From the NCBI GenBank assembly GCA_020410785.1, contig CP084573.1, forward strand, positions 1 to 64,000: a DNA stretch of 64,000 nucleotides, written 5' to 3'. The stretch's first letter is position 1, and the number at the start of each line of letters is the position of its first letter. Below are positions 1 through 8,205 of this stretch, piece by piece. The notes under the pieces are model-generated. The model did no database searches. It had not been told where the DNA came from and saw nothing but the letters and a program-made list of their open reading frames with translations. The translations under genes and the position numbers were made by a program. Origin of the DNA: Rickettsia endosymbiont of Culicoides impunctatus. Its GTDB lineage: Bacteria > Pseudomonadota > Alphaproteobacteria > Rickettsiales > Rickettsiaceae.

Positions 1-308
1 TTTCACAAGGCACCATGATGGGGTTATATTTAAATTTTATACAAAAAGAACCTTTTAATTGTGTGGTAGGGTTTTCTGGCAGATTAATTGCTCCACAACA
101 ATGTATCAATAAAACTACACCAGTTTGCCTGATACATGGCGAATTAGACGATGTGGTTGATGTAAGTAGTATGGATGAAACAGTAGAATATCTAGAGAAA
201 TATGATATTCCTTATAGTAAATACAAAATACCAAATCTTGTACATTCTATTGATGATAAGGGGCTACAATTTGCTGTCAAGTTTATAAAAACACACCTCA
301 TTAAATAG
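1..308 (+). CDS. carboxylesterase/phospholipase (alpha/beta hydrolase), 3' part
   Basis: The gene is open at the window's left edge, so its N-terminus is missing. The first in-window codons read S-Q-G-T-M-M, matching the nucleophile elbow G-x-S-x-G of acyl-protein thioesterase/carboxylesterase family hydrolases, with the serine at bases 3-5. The rest of the triad is visible: an aspartate in HGELDDVVD and a histidine in LVHSID. The family hydrolyses short-chain esters or thioesters in the cytosol; the substrate cannot be told here. The first ATG at 15 lies inside the active-site motif, so it is not the start. glyA follows after 12 bases and may be co-transcribed. Confidence 0.8.
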   Translation, partial: SQGTMMGLYLNFIQKEPFNCVVGFSGRLIAPQQCINKTTPVCLIHGELDDVVDVSSMDETVEYLEKYDIPYSKYKIPNLVHSIDDKGLQFAVKFIKTHLIK

Positions 309-320
309 TAGGTTAAATTA

Positions 321-1592
321 ATGAATATCTTTACTAAAAAATTATCTGAAACAGATAATGCAATATATCAAATTATCGATGGTGAAAAAAAACGTCAGCA
401 TGATTTTATTGAATTGATTGCTTCTGAGAATTTTGTAAGCCCGGCAGTATTAGAAGCCCAAGGCTCGATTCTGACCAATAAATATGCTGAAGGATACCCG
501 GGAAAACGTTATTATAACGGTTGTAGTGAAGTTGATAAGGCTGAGCTTTTGGCTATAGAGCGGGTAAAAACACTATTTAATTGTAAATATGCTAACGTTC
601 AGCCTCATTCCGGCTCTCAGGCTAATCAGGCAGTATTTTTGACTCTATTAAAACCACATGATACTATACTTGGTATGTCGCTAGATACAGGGGGGCATTT
701 GACGCATGGTGCTCCGCCTAACTTGTCTGGCAAATGGTTTAACTCGGTGTTCTATTCTGTAAATAAGGAGAGTTATCTAATTGATTATGCCCAAATAGAG
801 CAGTTGGCAGTGCAACATAAGCCTAAATTGATTATAGCTGGTTATTCTGCCTATTCGCGTCAATTAGATTTTGCTAAATTTAGGGAAATTGCTGATAGAG
901 TAGGAGCGTATTTGCTAGCAGATATTGCCCATATTGCTGGACTGGTTGCGGTAGGTGAGCATCCAAGCCCTTTGCCTTATGCTCACGTTGTGACTTCTAC
1001 TACTCACAAAACTCTACGTGGTCCACGTGGTGGTCTTATTCTGTCAAATGATGAGGAATTGGGTAAGAAGATAAATCTTGCTTTATTTCCTGGGTTGCAG
1101 GGTGGTCCATTAATGCATATTGTTGCAGCAAAAGCAGTAGCATTTTTGGAATGTTTACAGCCAGAATATCGCCTTTATATAAAACAGGTTATCAGCAACG
1201 CCAAGGCTCTTGCTAATAGTTTGATGGCAAGAGGCTATGATATTTTAACTAATGGTACTGATAATCATATAGTATTAGTGGACTTACGAAAATATGGTAT
1301 AACTGGTAAGGTGGCAGCAGATTCGTTGGAAAGGGCAGGTATAACCTGCAATAAAAATGCGATACCATTTGATGCCACTTCACCATTTATTACTTCTGGT
1401 ATTAGGCTCGGCACTCCAGCATGTACCACTAGAGGATTCAAAGAACAAGAGTTTATAGAAGTTGGTAAGATGATTAGCGATGTATTGGATGGGTTGAAAG
1501 ATAAAAATGATGGGCAAGATAATAGTGATTGTGAAAAAAAAACTTTCCAACAAGTTAAAAAATTAGTAGATAATTTCCTAGTTTACGTTTAA
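321..1592 (+). CDS. glyA: serine hydroxymethyltransferase
   Basis: This PLP enzyme interconverts serine plus tetrahydrofolate with glycine plus 5,10-methylene-THF, supplying one-carbon units. The 423-residue product has the usual family length. Seen in the sequence: the N-terminal ELIASENF motif, the HSGSQAN segment that contacts the cofactor, and the PLP-lysine motif [14 protein letters not shown] with the lysine near residue 230. A variable lysine- and aspartate-rich C-terminal stretch ([15 protein letters not shown]) is typical of this protein's loosely conserved end. It starts 12 bases after the preceding hydrolase gene. The gene is intact. Confidence 0.97.
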   Translation: MNIFTKKLSETDNAIYQIIDGEKKRQHDFIELIASENFVSPAVLEAQGSILTNKYAEGYPGKRYYNGCSEVDKAELLAIERVKTLFNCKYANVQPHSGSQANQAVFLTLLKPHDTILGMSLDTGGHLTHGAPPNLSGKWFNSVFYSVNKESYLIDYAQIEQLAVQHKPKLIIAGYSAYSRQLDFAKFREIADRVGAYLLADIAHIAGLVAVGEHPSPLPYAHVVTSTTHKTLRGPRGGLILSNDEELGKKINLALFPGLQGGPLMHIVAAKAVAFLECLQPEYRLYIKQVISNAKALANSLMARGYDILTNGTDNHIVLVDLRKYGITGKVAADSLERAGITCNKNAIPFDATSPFITSGIRLGTPACTTRGFKEQEFIEVGKMISDVLDGLKDKNDGQDNSDCEKKTFQQVKKLVDNFLVYV

Positions 1593-1665
1593 GATATAAA
1601 CCATAAGTTAAAAGGCTATAAGAAATTATTGCTATCCGTTATAACGTTTTAAAAAGGTAAAGTTT

Positions 1666-2205
1666 ATGAGGTTTTATACACGTAGGAATAAATCTAAATC
1701 TGATATACAAGCTCCCAATGATAACTCACGTTCTATAGAATTGCAAGCCATTTCGAGTATAAATAATAGTGCAGTTGAGCTAACTAAAAGCGCACTATTT
1801 TTTGCTGTATCTTTCGAACCACGAAAAAGAGCATCCTCTTTTGACGAACCAAGTTCAACTAAAATTAAGCTAACTAAAAGAGCATTCTCTTTTGAAGAAC
1901 CAAGTTTAACTAAAATAGCTAAAATAGCTAAACTAGCTGAATCTATAGAAAAAACACCTAAAGATATAACATTAGAAGAAGGCTCAGCAGCATTAGTAGC
2001 AGCAATCGGATGCTGCACACGAATATGTATGTTTTTAAAGCATATTTTTACTCATGATATTCCCAATCCTAGTGATGATTGTTTTGTTGATTTTAGTGAT
2101 TTTATTAACCATGATGAAGCGGTTTCTTTCCCTGGTATAGTTAATCCTGGTTATACTGATCACCAGGACGATATTAGTTTAGCAGGAGCTGAAGTGCAAC
2201 AGTAG
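1666..2205 (+). CDS. hypothetical protein with a 17-residue tandem repeat
   Basis: I do not recognise this 179-residue protein. It is polar and has no signal peptide. Residues about 54-87 hold two near-identical 17-residue units (KRASSFDEPSSTKI... and KRAFSFEEPSLTKI...), preceded by a more degenerate third unit (LTKSALFFAVSFEPR). A short hydrophobic patch follows (AALVAAIGCCTRICMFL), then an acidic tail. An AAGG-like ribosome site lies 7-10 bases before the ATG. The opposite strand is also open over this region but has no sign of coding. Low-complexity repeat proteins of this kind in intracellular bacteria are sometimes effectors or antigens, but nothing here proves that. Confidence 0.6.
   Translation: MRFYTRRNKSKSDIQAPNDNSRSIELQAISSINNSAVELTKSALFFAVSFEPRKRASSFDEPSSTKIKLTKRAFSFEEPSLTKIAKIAKLAESIEKTPKDITLEEGSAALVAAIGCCTRICMFLKHIFTHDIPNPSDDCFVDFSDFINHDEAVSFPGIVNPGYTDHQDDISLAGAEVQQ
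1825..1926 (+). repeat. 51-bp tandem repeat, two copies, inside a coding region
   Basis: Bases 1825-1875 and 1876-1926 are two adjacent 51-base units that both begin aaaagagcat and share ttttga(c/a)gaaccaagtt. They are in frame (17 codons each), so copy-number change would lengthen the protein without a frameshift. Confidence 0.8.
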
Positions 2206-2283
2206 GTGAAATTAACTGAATTGTGAGCGTTCACGGTTTTTTTTTGCTATTTTTTATGATGAATAAAAAATCTGCTCGCCAAA

Positions 2284-2375
2284 CATCTATTAGCGAGGAT
2301 CGGCTTTGTGGCGATGTGGCAATCCAAAATTAGAAATGGATTGCCACGCCACCTACGGTGGCTCGCTAATAGACG
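2284..2375. repeat. dispersed palindromic repeat, variant ends (CTATTAGCGAG)
   Basis: This is a palindromic element built like the others in the window, with the core CAATCCA ... TGGATTG. Its ends read tctattagcgag / ctcgctaatagacg instead of tcattgcgag / ctcgcaatgacg. It fills much of the 316-bp gap between 2205 and 2522. The gap also holds gttcacgg and attttcttaag stretches that flank other copies of the family. No gene is seen in the gap. Confidence 0.8.
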
Positions 2376-2459
2376 CCTTTTCGACTACTATTTTCTTAAG
2401 TTGACACCCATGGGTAATGACGTAATTTTTTATATTTTTAATAATTTTTTAAAATCTTC

Positions 2460-2487
2460 TTGACAGGTTATAGGAAGTTGATATTGT
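2460..2487 (+). promoter_or_regulatory. candidate sigma-70 promoter for the 2522 gene
   Basis: TTGACA at 2460-2465 and TATTGT at 2482-2487 are separated by 16 bases and lie 35 bases upstream of the ATG at 2522. The -35 box matches consensus and the -10 box matches four of six bases. Confidence 0.45.
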
Positions 2488-2521
2488 CCGTTCGTAACGA
2501 TTTAAAATTAAAGGAGAATTT

Positions 2522-3481
2522 ATGACGGTTTTTGATGATCATTTGCTAAGAAGGATAACATCTAATACATCTGACGGTGCTATTGACTTACGGGAGGAGA
2601 ATATAGGAGATAAGGAAGTTAAAGCTTTAGGAGAAGCCCTTCAGAATAACGATAAAGTTTGGTACGTTCAATTAGCAGGCAAATATGGTAATATTACTTA
2701 TGATGGGCTTAAGTCTTTTGCAAAAAAGATTGCTCTTAGAAAAGAGCTGCTTGTTGTCGAGACTAATAAGGAGCAGTGGAATTACGCATTTAGGTGTATT
2801 GAGAAGAGCAAAAGGTTAGGAAAAGAAGTCGATGAACTTGATGATTTCTTACCTACTGATATTCATAATGTGCAAAATGATAAATCAACAAGTGATTTAA
2901 CTGATTCATCTAAATCTACAACATCACTAGCTTTAGAAGAAGACAAGCTAGTACAAGCAGCTTCAGTGGAAGACAATGTAGTACAAGTAGCTCCAGTGGA
3001 AGACAATGTAGTACAAGTAGCTCCAATGGAAGACAAGCTAGTAAAAGCAGCTTCAGTGGAAGACAATGTAGTACAAGCAGCTCCAATGGAAGACAATGTA
3101 GTACAAGCAGCTTCAGTGGTAGAAGAGCTAATAGATAAAGCGGAAGAAGCAAAAGAGGATTTAGTAGAATCTACTGAATCGTTAGAATCGCTGCTATATT
3201 TAGATGATTCTGTAAATGTAGTATCAGAAAGTTTCAATACAAGTTACCAAGAAGATTCTGCTACTATTTCATCTAATGATATAAAAACTGCAAAAATAAA
3301 ACCAACATCGTTCTTCGCAAAGATATCTAATACTTTTACAACTATTAAGTATACAGTGGCTTCATTATTTCATAATACTACTAAGGATCACGATTCTTCA
3401 AAGTTTTGTGTTACAAACGATGATATGTCCGAAGAAAATACTGATGCTTTAGGGTGTGTGGATGATATTCATAACGACTAA
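2522..3481 (+). CDS. hypothetical protein with N-terminal LRR-like motif and 10-residue tandem repeats
   Basis: The 319-residue protein starts at an ATG with a strong site (aaaggag, 5 bases upstream). Residues about 20-70 (AIDLREENIGDKEVKALGEAL...) resemble one or two ribonuclease-inhibitor/NLR-type leucine-rich repeats. Residues 140-199 are six tandem 10-residue units of the type EDNVVQAAPM / EDKLVQAASV. An acidic coiled-coil-like stretch follows (VEELIDKAEEAKEDL), then a Ser/Thr-rich tail. No signal peptide or membrane span is evident. The LRR start resembles that of the protein at 8206, so they may be relatives. A secreted, host-facing role is a guess. The two antisense ORFs over the repeat are shadows. 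Confidence 0.65.
   Translation: MTVFDDHLLRRITSNTSDGAIDLREENIGDKEVKALGEALQNNDKVWYVQLAGKYGNITYDGLKSFAKKIALRKELLVVETNKEQWNYAFRCIEKSKRLGKEVDELDDFLPTDIHNVQNDKSTSDLTDSSKSTTSLALEEDKLVQAASVEDNVVQVAPVEDNVVQVAPMEDKLVKAASVEDNVVQAAPMEDNVVQAASVVEELIDKAEEAKEDLVESTESLESLLYLDDSVNVVSESFNTSYQEDSATISSNDIKTAKIKPTSFFAKISNTFTTIKYTVASLFHNTTKDHDSSKFCVTNDDMSEENTDALGCVDDIHND
2939..3118 (+). repeat. 30-bp tandem repeat, six copies, in frame
   Basis: There are six contiguous 30-base units of the form gaagacaatgtagtacaagcagcttcagtg with small changes, beginning at 2939, 2969, 2999, 3029, 3059 and 3089. Units alternate between EDKLV and EDNVV types. There are no spacers and the units are translated, so this is not a CRISPR array. 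Confidence 0.9.
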
Positions 3482-3560
3482 AATTTAAGTAAGTAGTAAT
3501 GTATAGCTAACCCGTTAGTATTTCATAAGCGTCAGTTTAAGAAAACAATAATTGGGAAAC

Positions 3561-3644
3561 CGTCATTGCGAGGAGACCTTAGGTCGACGAAGCAATCCAC
3601 TCTTTTATGGATTGCCACGCCACCTACGGTGGCTCGAAATGACG
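3561..3644. repeat. dispersed palindromic repeat (CGTCATTGCGAG type)
   Basis: The left arm begins cgtcattgcgaggagacc and the right arm ends ggctcgaaatgacg, with the core gcaatccac ... tggattgcc. The left flank (gtcagtttaagaaaacaataattg, from 3530) recurs before the copy at 9198. It lies between the convergent 2522 gene and tkt. The 3482-3810 gap holds this copy and two half copies, and no gene. Confidence 0.9.
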
Positions 3645-3699
3645 GTTTTTCTACTTTTCCGGAATTTTTAAATTGTCATGGGGTTTATGCGTAAGGTGA

Positions 3700-3763
3700 G
3701 TGAAGTAATCCAAAAAACGACCCAAAATAGATTGCCACGCCACCTATGGTGGCTCGCAATGAC
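3700..3763. repeat. dispersed palindromic repeat, partial copy
   Basis: The right part of a palindromic repeat is present: agattgccacgccacc ... ggtggctcgcaatgac. Its left part is degraded (gtgaagtaatccaaaaa). Confidence 0.75.
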
Positions 3764-3769
3764 AGATAA

Positions 3770-3829
3770 CGTCATTGCGAGAAGGCGTTAGCCGACGAAG
3801 CAATCCACTTCTAATTTTTCTGGATTCTT
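3770..3829. repeat. dispersed palindromic repeat overlapping the 3' end of tkt
   Basis: The left arm cgtcattgcgagaaggcg and core gcaatccact are followed by tttctggatt. The core runs through the tkt stop codon (3811-3813), so the last few tkt codons lie in or against the repeat loop. Confidence 0.75.
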
Positions 3830-5790
3830 GCCATAATCTTTTCGGAAATATTTGATGAAGTAAGACCGAAATATGAGTATAAATCATTAGAGGGAGCGGA
3901 GAGTCCAAATTGTTCCATTCCGAAGAACATTCCGTTCTCTCCAATGATTCGATGCCAGCCAAAACTACTTGCAGCTTCTATAGCAACTTTTAATTTGGCA
4001 TTGGACAGGATATTTTGGATATAGCTAGGCTGCTGTTTAAAAAACAACTCAAAACATAACATTGAAATCACATTGGTACTAAAGCCATTTTTGCTTAGTA
4101 TATCTTTTACCTCTAATGCTATTGACAATTCAGAGCCGGTGGCGAAGATAGCAACATCTACTGTTTCTTGATTATTCCCTGACAGTATATACCCACCTTT
4201 AGAGCATAAATTTTGCGAAATATTTCGGCTAACTATTTGAGATACTGACTGTCTGGTTAAAGCAAGAACAGAAGGACCCTCTTTATTAGCTAAAGCAATT
4301 CGCCAAGATTCAACTGTTTCAAGATAGTCTGCCGGGCGTAATACCATCATATTTGGTAAGCTTCGAAAGGATGCTAGATGCTCTATTGGTTGGTGAGTAG
4401 GGCCATCTTCTCCTACCCCAATTGAATCATGGGTCATGATGTAGATCACTTGCTGCTGCATAATAGAAGAAAGCCGCATAGTTGGTTTCATATAATCAGA
4501 AAATACTAGGAAAGTAGCCCCTACGGGTAAGAAGCCTGATAATGCGAGTCCGTTCATGATAGCCCCCATAACATTCTCACGAACCCCATAATGGATGTAA
4601 TTGCCAGTAAAATCATCTTTATTAATTATGTTACTAGCAGTATTTTTGATATTGTTGGATAATGATAAATCAGCTGAGCCAAAAATAATTTTATCTGATA
4701 GTTTGCTTAGATATTCTATAACTCTACCAGATGAACAACGGGTTGCTTCAGCTTTTTCTGGAATAAGGATATTATCAAGAAAAGAGCAATCTATATCAGC
4801 TTTATTGCAATAGGCTTTTTGCTCTTGAGTTATATCAGCAAACTTCTCTTGCCAATTAGTATAACTCGCTTGATTTCTTAACCAAGCTGTACCCCATATC
4901 TCTTGTAATTCCTTTGGTATAGTAAACGCCTGATCATTAAAACCTAAATTTTCTTTAAGAAGTTTAACCTCATCTTTGCCGAGCGGGCAGCCATGGGCGG
5001 CATTTGAATTCACCTTGTTAATAGAGCCTTTGCCAATTAAAGTACGGCAGGCAATCAAGTATGGTTTATCAGAATTTTGTGCCTTAATTAGGCTGGCATT
5101 AATTTGCTCAAAATCATGCCCATCAATAGATTCGGTATTCCAGCCCATGGCGGCAAATTTCAGCAGATGGTTTTCAGATACAGTAAGGTTGGTAGAGCCG
5201 TCGATGGAAATTTTATTATCATCAAATAAAACTATTAAGTTATTTAGGCATAAATGCCCAGCTAAAGAAGCAGCTTCATAGCTTATACCTTCCATTAGGC
5301 ATCCATCTCCAATTATACAATAAATTTTGTGTGCACTAAGCTCTTTGCCCAATTTTTGTTGATATTTTTTTTGGGCAATCGCCATCCCAACTGAAGTACC
5401 AAACCCCTGACCTAAAGGCCCTGTAGTAGCCTCAATAGCTTCATACGCCCCATATTCTGGATGTCCAGGAGTTTTGGAATGTAATTTCCGAAATTGTTTC
5501 AAATCTTCTAGGTGAAAATTTTTATAATTTGTTAAATAATAAAAACTATAAAGCAACATAGAACCGTGCCCAGCTGATAGCACCAGGCGATCACGGTCAA
5601 ACCAAGTTGGATCATTAGGATTGAATTTTAGAAAATTAAATACTAGCATGGTCATGACATCTGCCATACCAAGAACCATACCTGGATGCCCTGATTGAGC
5701 ATATTCTATACTATCACTTGCTAAAACTCTAATACAATTACTTAATTTAGAATATTCTTCTGAATATTTTGGTATTTTATTAAACTTCAT
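3811..5790 (-). CDS. tkt: transketolase
   Basis: This TPP-dependent enzyme moves two-carbon ketol units between sugar phosphates in the non-oxidative pentose phosphate pathway. The 659-residue length is normal. Visible: SGHPGMVLG near residue 33, the TPP/Mg motif GDGCLMEG at about 161 with its downstream asparagine (DDNKISIDG), and the central pyrimidine-domain signature HDSIGVGEDGPTHQPIEHL. The gene is intact. It works with ribulose-phosphate epimerase (42825). The last residues (IQKN) run up to a palindromic repeat immediately past the stop codon. Confidence 0.97.
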   Translation of the reverse strand: MKFNKIPKYSEEYSKLSNCIRVLASDSIEYAQSGHPGMVLGMADVMTMLVFNFLKFNPNDPTWFDRDRLVLSAGHGSMLLYSFYYLTNYKNFHLEDLKQFRKLHSKTPGHPEYGAYEAIEATTGPLGQGFGTSVGMAIAQKKYQQKLGKELSAHKIYCIIGDGCLMEGISYEAASLAGHLCLNNLIVLFDDNKISIDGSTNLTVSENHLLKFAAMGWNTESIDGHDFEQINASLIKAQNSDKPYLIACRTLIGKGSINKVNSNAAHGCPLGKDEVKLLKENLGFNDQAFTIPKELQEIWGTAWLRNQASYTNWQEKFADITQEQKAYCNKADIDCSFLDNILIPEKAEATRCSSGRVIEYLSKLSDKIIFGSADLSLSNNIKNTASNIINKDDFTGNYIHYGVRENVMGAIMNGLALSGFLPVGATFLVFSDYMKPTMRLSSIMQQQVIYIMTHDSIGVGEDGPTHQPIEHLASFRSLPNMMVLRPADYLETVESWRIALANKEGPSVLALTRQSVSQIVSRNISQNLCSKGGYILSGNNQETVDVAIFATGSELSIALEVKDILSKNGFSTNVISMLCFELFFKQQPSYIQNILSNAKLKVAIEAASSFGWHRIIGENGMFFGMEQFGLSAPSNDLYSYFGLTSSNISEKIMARIQKN

Positions 5791-5864
5791 TATAATAAAT
5801 ATTAATTTTGTGTTAAAAGATATTGATAAAAAATTTTTTATGAATCTACATCAAAATAGATATT

Positions 5865-6725
5865 ATGACAACAAAACTATTATCCGTTTTCTCATGGTTT
5901 AGCACTTTATTGCATCAATTATGGTTATCAATTAGTTCAGTAAATTTCTACCAAGATGTTTATAAGTCATATAAAGGATACGGGATTAAGTATATATTTG
6001 CTGTGTCTTTTATATCATCATTGATCTATTGTATTGTTATATTTAATTACTTGTTAGTCCTCACCGATTACTTTACTGAGAATCGTTTAACAAAAGGCAC
6101 TATAACTATTGAACATATATTAAAACAATTACCGGAAATCTATTATGATGGTAATAAAATTTTAGTTGATCAGGATGAACCTATATATTTACTTGATGAA
6201 AATGGTAATAAGCTTGCGGTTATAGACTCAAAAAATCAATTATCTTATAGTGATAAAATTAAAATTCCTATCCTGTTTGGTAGTAACAATATAACCCTTA
6301 CTACAGTAGAAATAACAGATAAAAAAAAGAGCATGTTCAGTATAGGATATTCTAAATTATTTACTCCTGATCAAAAGATTCTCACTGAAGAAGTCATTAA
6401 AAAGCATTTTGCCAAAACCCTAATACAAGCACCAAAGATATTTATTTACATTTTAATGCCGATAATAATAGTTTTTCGTTTTGCAACAATTTTATTTGAA
6501 AAAAGCTTTATTATCATCTTAGTATATTTGTTAACTAACTATTTTGGTCCTAAATCCTCTTGGCAAACCTGTATCAGGATAACCTTATTTTCAAGTGGCA
6601 TAGCAATTTTATTACAACCTATGATGGTTATATTTTTGCCAGAATTTAGTAGTATTATATTTTTTATACAGATGTTCACCAGTTTGTTACTGCTTTTAGC
6701 AATGTTGAGGATACGAAACAAATAG
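5865..6725 (+). CDS. DUF1189-like membrane protein
   Basis: The 286-residue protein has one membrane span near residues 44-66, a soluble region of about 110 residues with beta-rich, charged sequence (GNKILVDQDEPIYLLDENGN), and three or four C-terminal spans (about 190-282). This topology, and the N-terminal SVNFYQDVYKSYKGYG motif, resemble the DUF1189 family, whose function is unknown. It is transcribed divergently from tkt across a short AT-rich gap and is followed by rluB. The family assignment is from memory of sequence pattern. Confidence 0.65.
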   Translation: MTTKLLSVFSWFSTLLHQLWLSISSVNFYQDVYKSYKGYGIKYIFAVSFISSLIYCIVIFNYLLVLTDYFTENRLTKGTITIEHILKQLPEIYYDGNKILVDQDEPIYLLDENGNKLAVIDSKNQLSYSDKIKIPILFGSNNITLTTVEITDKKKSMFSIGYSKLFTPDQKILTEEVIKKHFAKTLIQAPKIFIYILMPIIIVFRFATILFEKSFIIILVYLLTNYFGPKSSWQTCIRITLFSSGIAILLQPMMVIFLPEFSSIIFFIQMFTSLLLLLAMLRIRNK

Positions 6726-6803
6726 GGAAGGGGGTATTCCAGGAATAGTATATACTTGTTTATACAATAAATTGCTGTAGGTAATGAATTAATTATATTT
6801 GGA

Positions 6804-7526
6804 TTGTTTTTTTTGAAACAGGATAGTACACAAAGGCTAGCAAAAGCGATTAGTAATGCAGGGATATGTTCAAGGCGTTATGCAGAGCTGCTTATCAAAA
6901 ATAGTCAAGTAATGGTAAATGGGGTGATTATCGATTCGCCTGCCACCTTGGTTGATAATACTAGCATTATTGAAGTATCAGGAAAAGTAATAGATCAACA
7001 ACAAACTCCGCGTTTATGGACATATTACAAACCTGTTGGCTTAATTACCTCACATAAAGATAATTATGGTAGAGAAACTGTCTTTGAAAATCTGGTATTA
7101 CAGAATATGCCTAGGGTAATTTCAATAGGGCGACTAGACCTCAATAGTGAAGGGTTACTATTACTTACCAATAATGGTGACTTAGCAAGGAAGTTTGAGC
7201 TACCATCAAGCAAACTCGAACGTGTATATAAAGTCAGAGCCCATGGTAATCCAAGCCTGTTGCTTAAAAATTATAAAAATATAGAGATTGATCAAATACG
7301 TTATGATCCTAAATTAATTAAATTAATAAAATCAGGAAAAACTAATTGTTGGTTTGAAGTAATTTTGACTGAAGGCAAAAATCGTGAAATTAGGAAGATA
7401 TTTGAATATTTTGGTCTAAGTGTTAACCGGTTAATTAGAATTAGTTATGGGGGGTTTATATTAGGTGATTTGCAACCAAATCAGTATAAAGAAATGCCAT
7501 TTGAGAAATTTAAGAAATTTTTATGA
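6804..7526 (+). CDS. rluB: 23S rRNA pseudouridine synthase, RluB/RsuA family
   Basis: It isomerises a uridine in rRNA to pseudouridine. An N-terminal S4 RNA-binding domain is clear (KAISNAGICSRRYAELLIKNSQ, about residues 14-60). The catalytic motif GRLDLNSEGLLLLTNNG holds the active aspartate near residue 112. The C-terminal EGKNREIRKIFEYFG motif is typical of the family. No ATG is available near the N-terminus. TTG at 6804 is the likely start, with TTG at 6813 an alternative, and the upstream ribosome site is weak. The stop codon overlaps the rsmD start by four bases (ATGA), indicating translational coupling. Confidence 0.85.
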   Translation: MFFLKQDSTQRLAKAISNAGICSRRYAELLIKNSQVMVNGVIIDSPATLVDNTSIIEVSGKVIDQQQTPRLWTYYKPVGLITSHKDNYGRETVFENLVLQNMPRVISIGRLDLNSEGLLLLTNNGDLARKFELPSSKLERVYKVRAHGNPSLLLKNYKNIEIDQIRYDPKLIKLIKSGKTNCWFEVILTEGKNREIRKIFEYFGLSVNRLIRISYGGFILGDLQPNQYKEMPFEKFKKFL

Positions 7527-8080
7527 TACGAATTATCGCCGGCAAACATAAAAACCGGATAATACCCACCTTAAAAAACTCTAATTATCGTCCTTCTACT
7601 GGCAAAATTCGAGAAGCGATTTTTAGTATATTAACTTCAGGAGAATTTAGTGATGGTAGGTTATTTACCAAGGATTCTAAGGTTCTCGATTTATTTGCCG
7701 GCACTGGTAGCTTAGCTTTTGAGAGCTGTTCTAGAGGAGCAGGGGATATTACAGTAATTGATATAAATGCTGATTATTTGCGGGCAGCAAAAGCATTTGC
7801 TAGTAAAATAGGTGAAATGGATAAAATGACTTTCCTAAATATCAATGCTACAGCTTTGCCAAAATGTAAAAACAGCTTTGATCTAATTTTTATTGATCCA
7901 CCATACTATCAAAATCTTGTATCAAAGGCAGTAAATGCTTTGAAAAAAGGTCAATGGTTAAAAGATGGAACAATTATTGTCGTTGAATTTGCTAAAAATG
8001 AGCATCTTACAGATGATTCTTTAGAAACGATTAAAGAAAAAATATATGGTGATAGTAAATTGCTTATTTTACGCTCCTAG
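7523..8080 (+). CDS. rsmD: 16S rRNA (guanine966-N2)-methyltransferase
   Basis: This SAM-dependent enzyme methylates G966 of 16S rRNA. In the 185-residue product, motif I is VLDLFAGTGSLAFE (about 54-67), an acidic motif II follows at ITVIDINADY, and the catalytic DPPY motif is at 125-128. The N-terminal RIIAGKHKNRIIPT and RPSTGKIREAIFSIL segments are characteristic of RsmD. It overlaps rluB by four bases, so the pair forms an rRNA-modification operon. Confidence 0.93.
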   Translation: MIRIIAGKHKNRIIPTLKNSNYRPSTGKIREAIFSILTSGEFSDGRLFTKDSKVLDLFAGTGSLAFESCSRGAGDITVIDINADYLRAAKAFASKIGEMDKMTFLNINATALPKCKNSFDLIFIDPPYYQNLVSKAVNALKKGQWLKDGTIIVVEFAKNEHLTDDSLETIKEKIYGDSKLLILRS

Positions 8081-8205
8081 CTTAAACTTATTTGTATACA
8101 ATAGTTCTATAATATATATTATGGAAAATAGTTTGTTATTAGTGGCACTAATTTTAACAAGCAAGGTAATCATATTATACCCATATTATACCCTGTAGAG
8201 GAGAG

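Noticed and set aside
2939-3118. Regular 30-bp repeats as a CRISPR array
   Set aside because: The units are contiguous with no spacers and are translated in frame as a peptide repeat.
2863-3237. 124- and 78-codon minus-strand ORFs across the 30-bp repeats
   Set aside because: They arise only because the repeat has no stops on the other strand. Their translations are low-complexity Leu/Ser runs, and the plus-strand frame has a good ribosome site.
3744-3962. 72-codon minus-strand ORF overlapping the tkt end
   Set aside because: It is a shadow of tkt plus repeat sequence; tkt in the other frame is clearly real.
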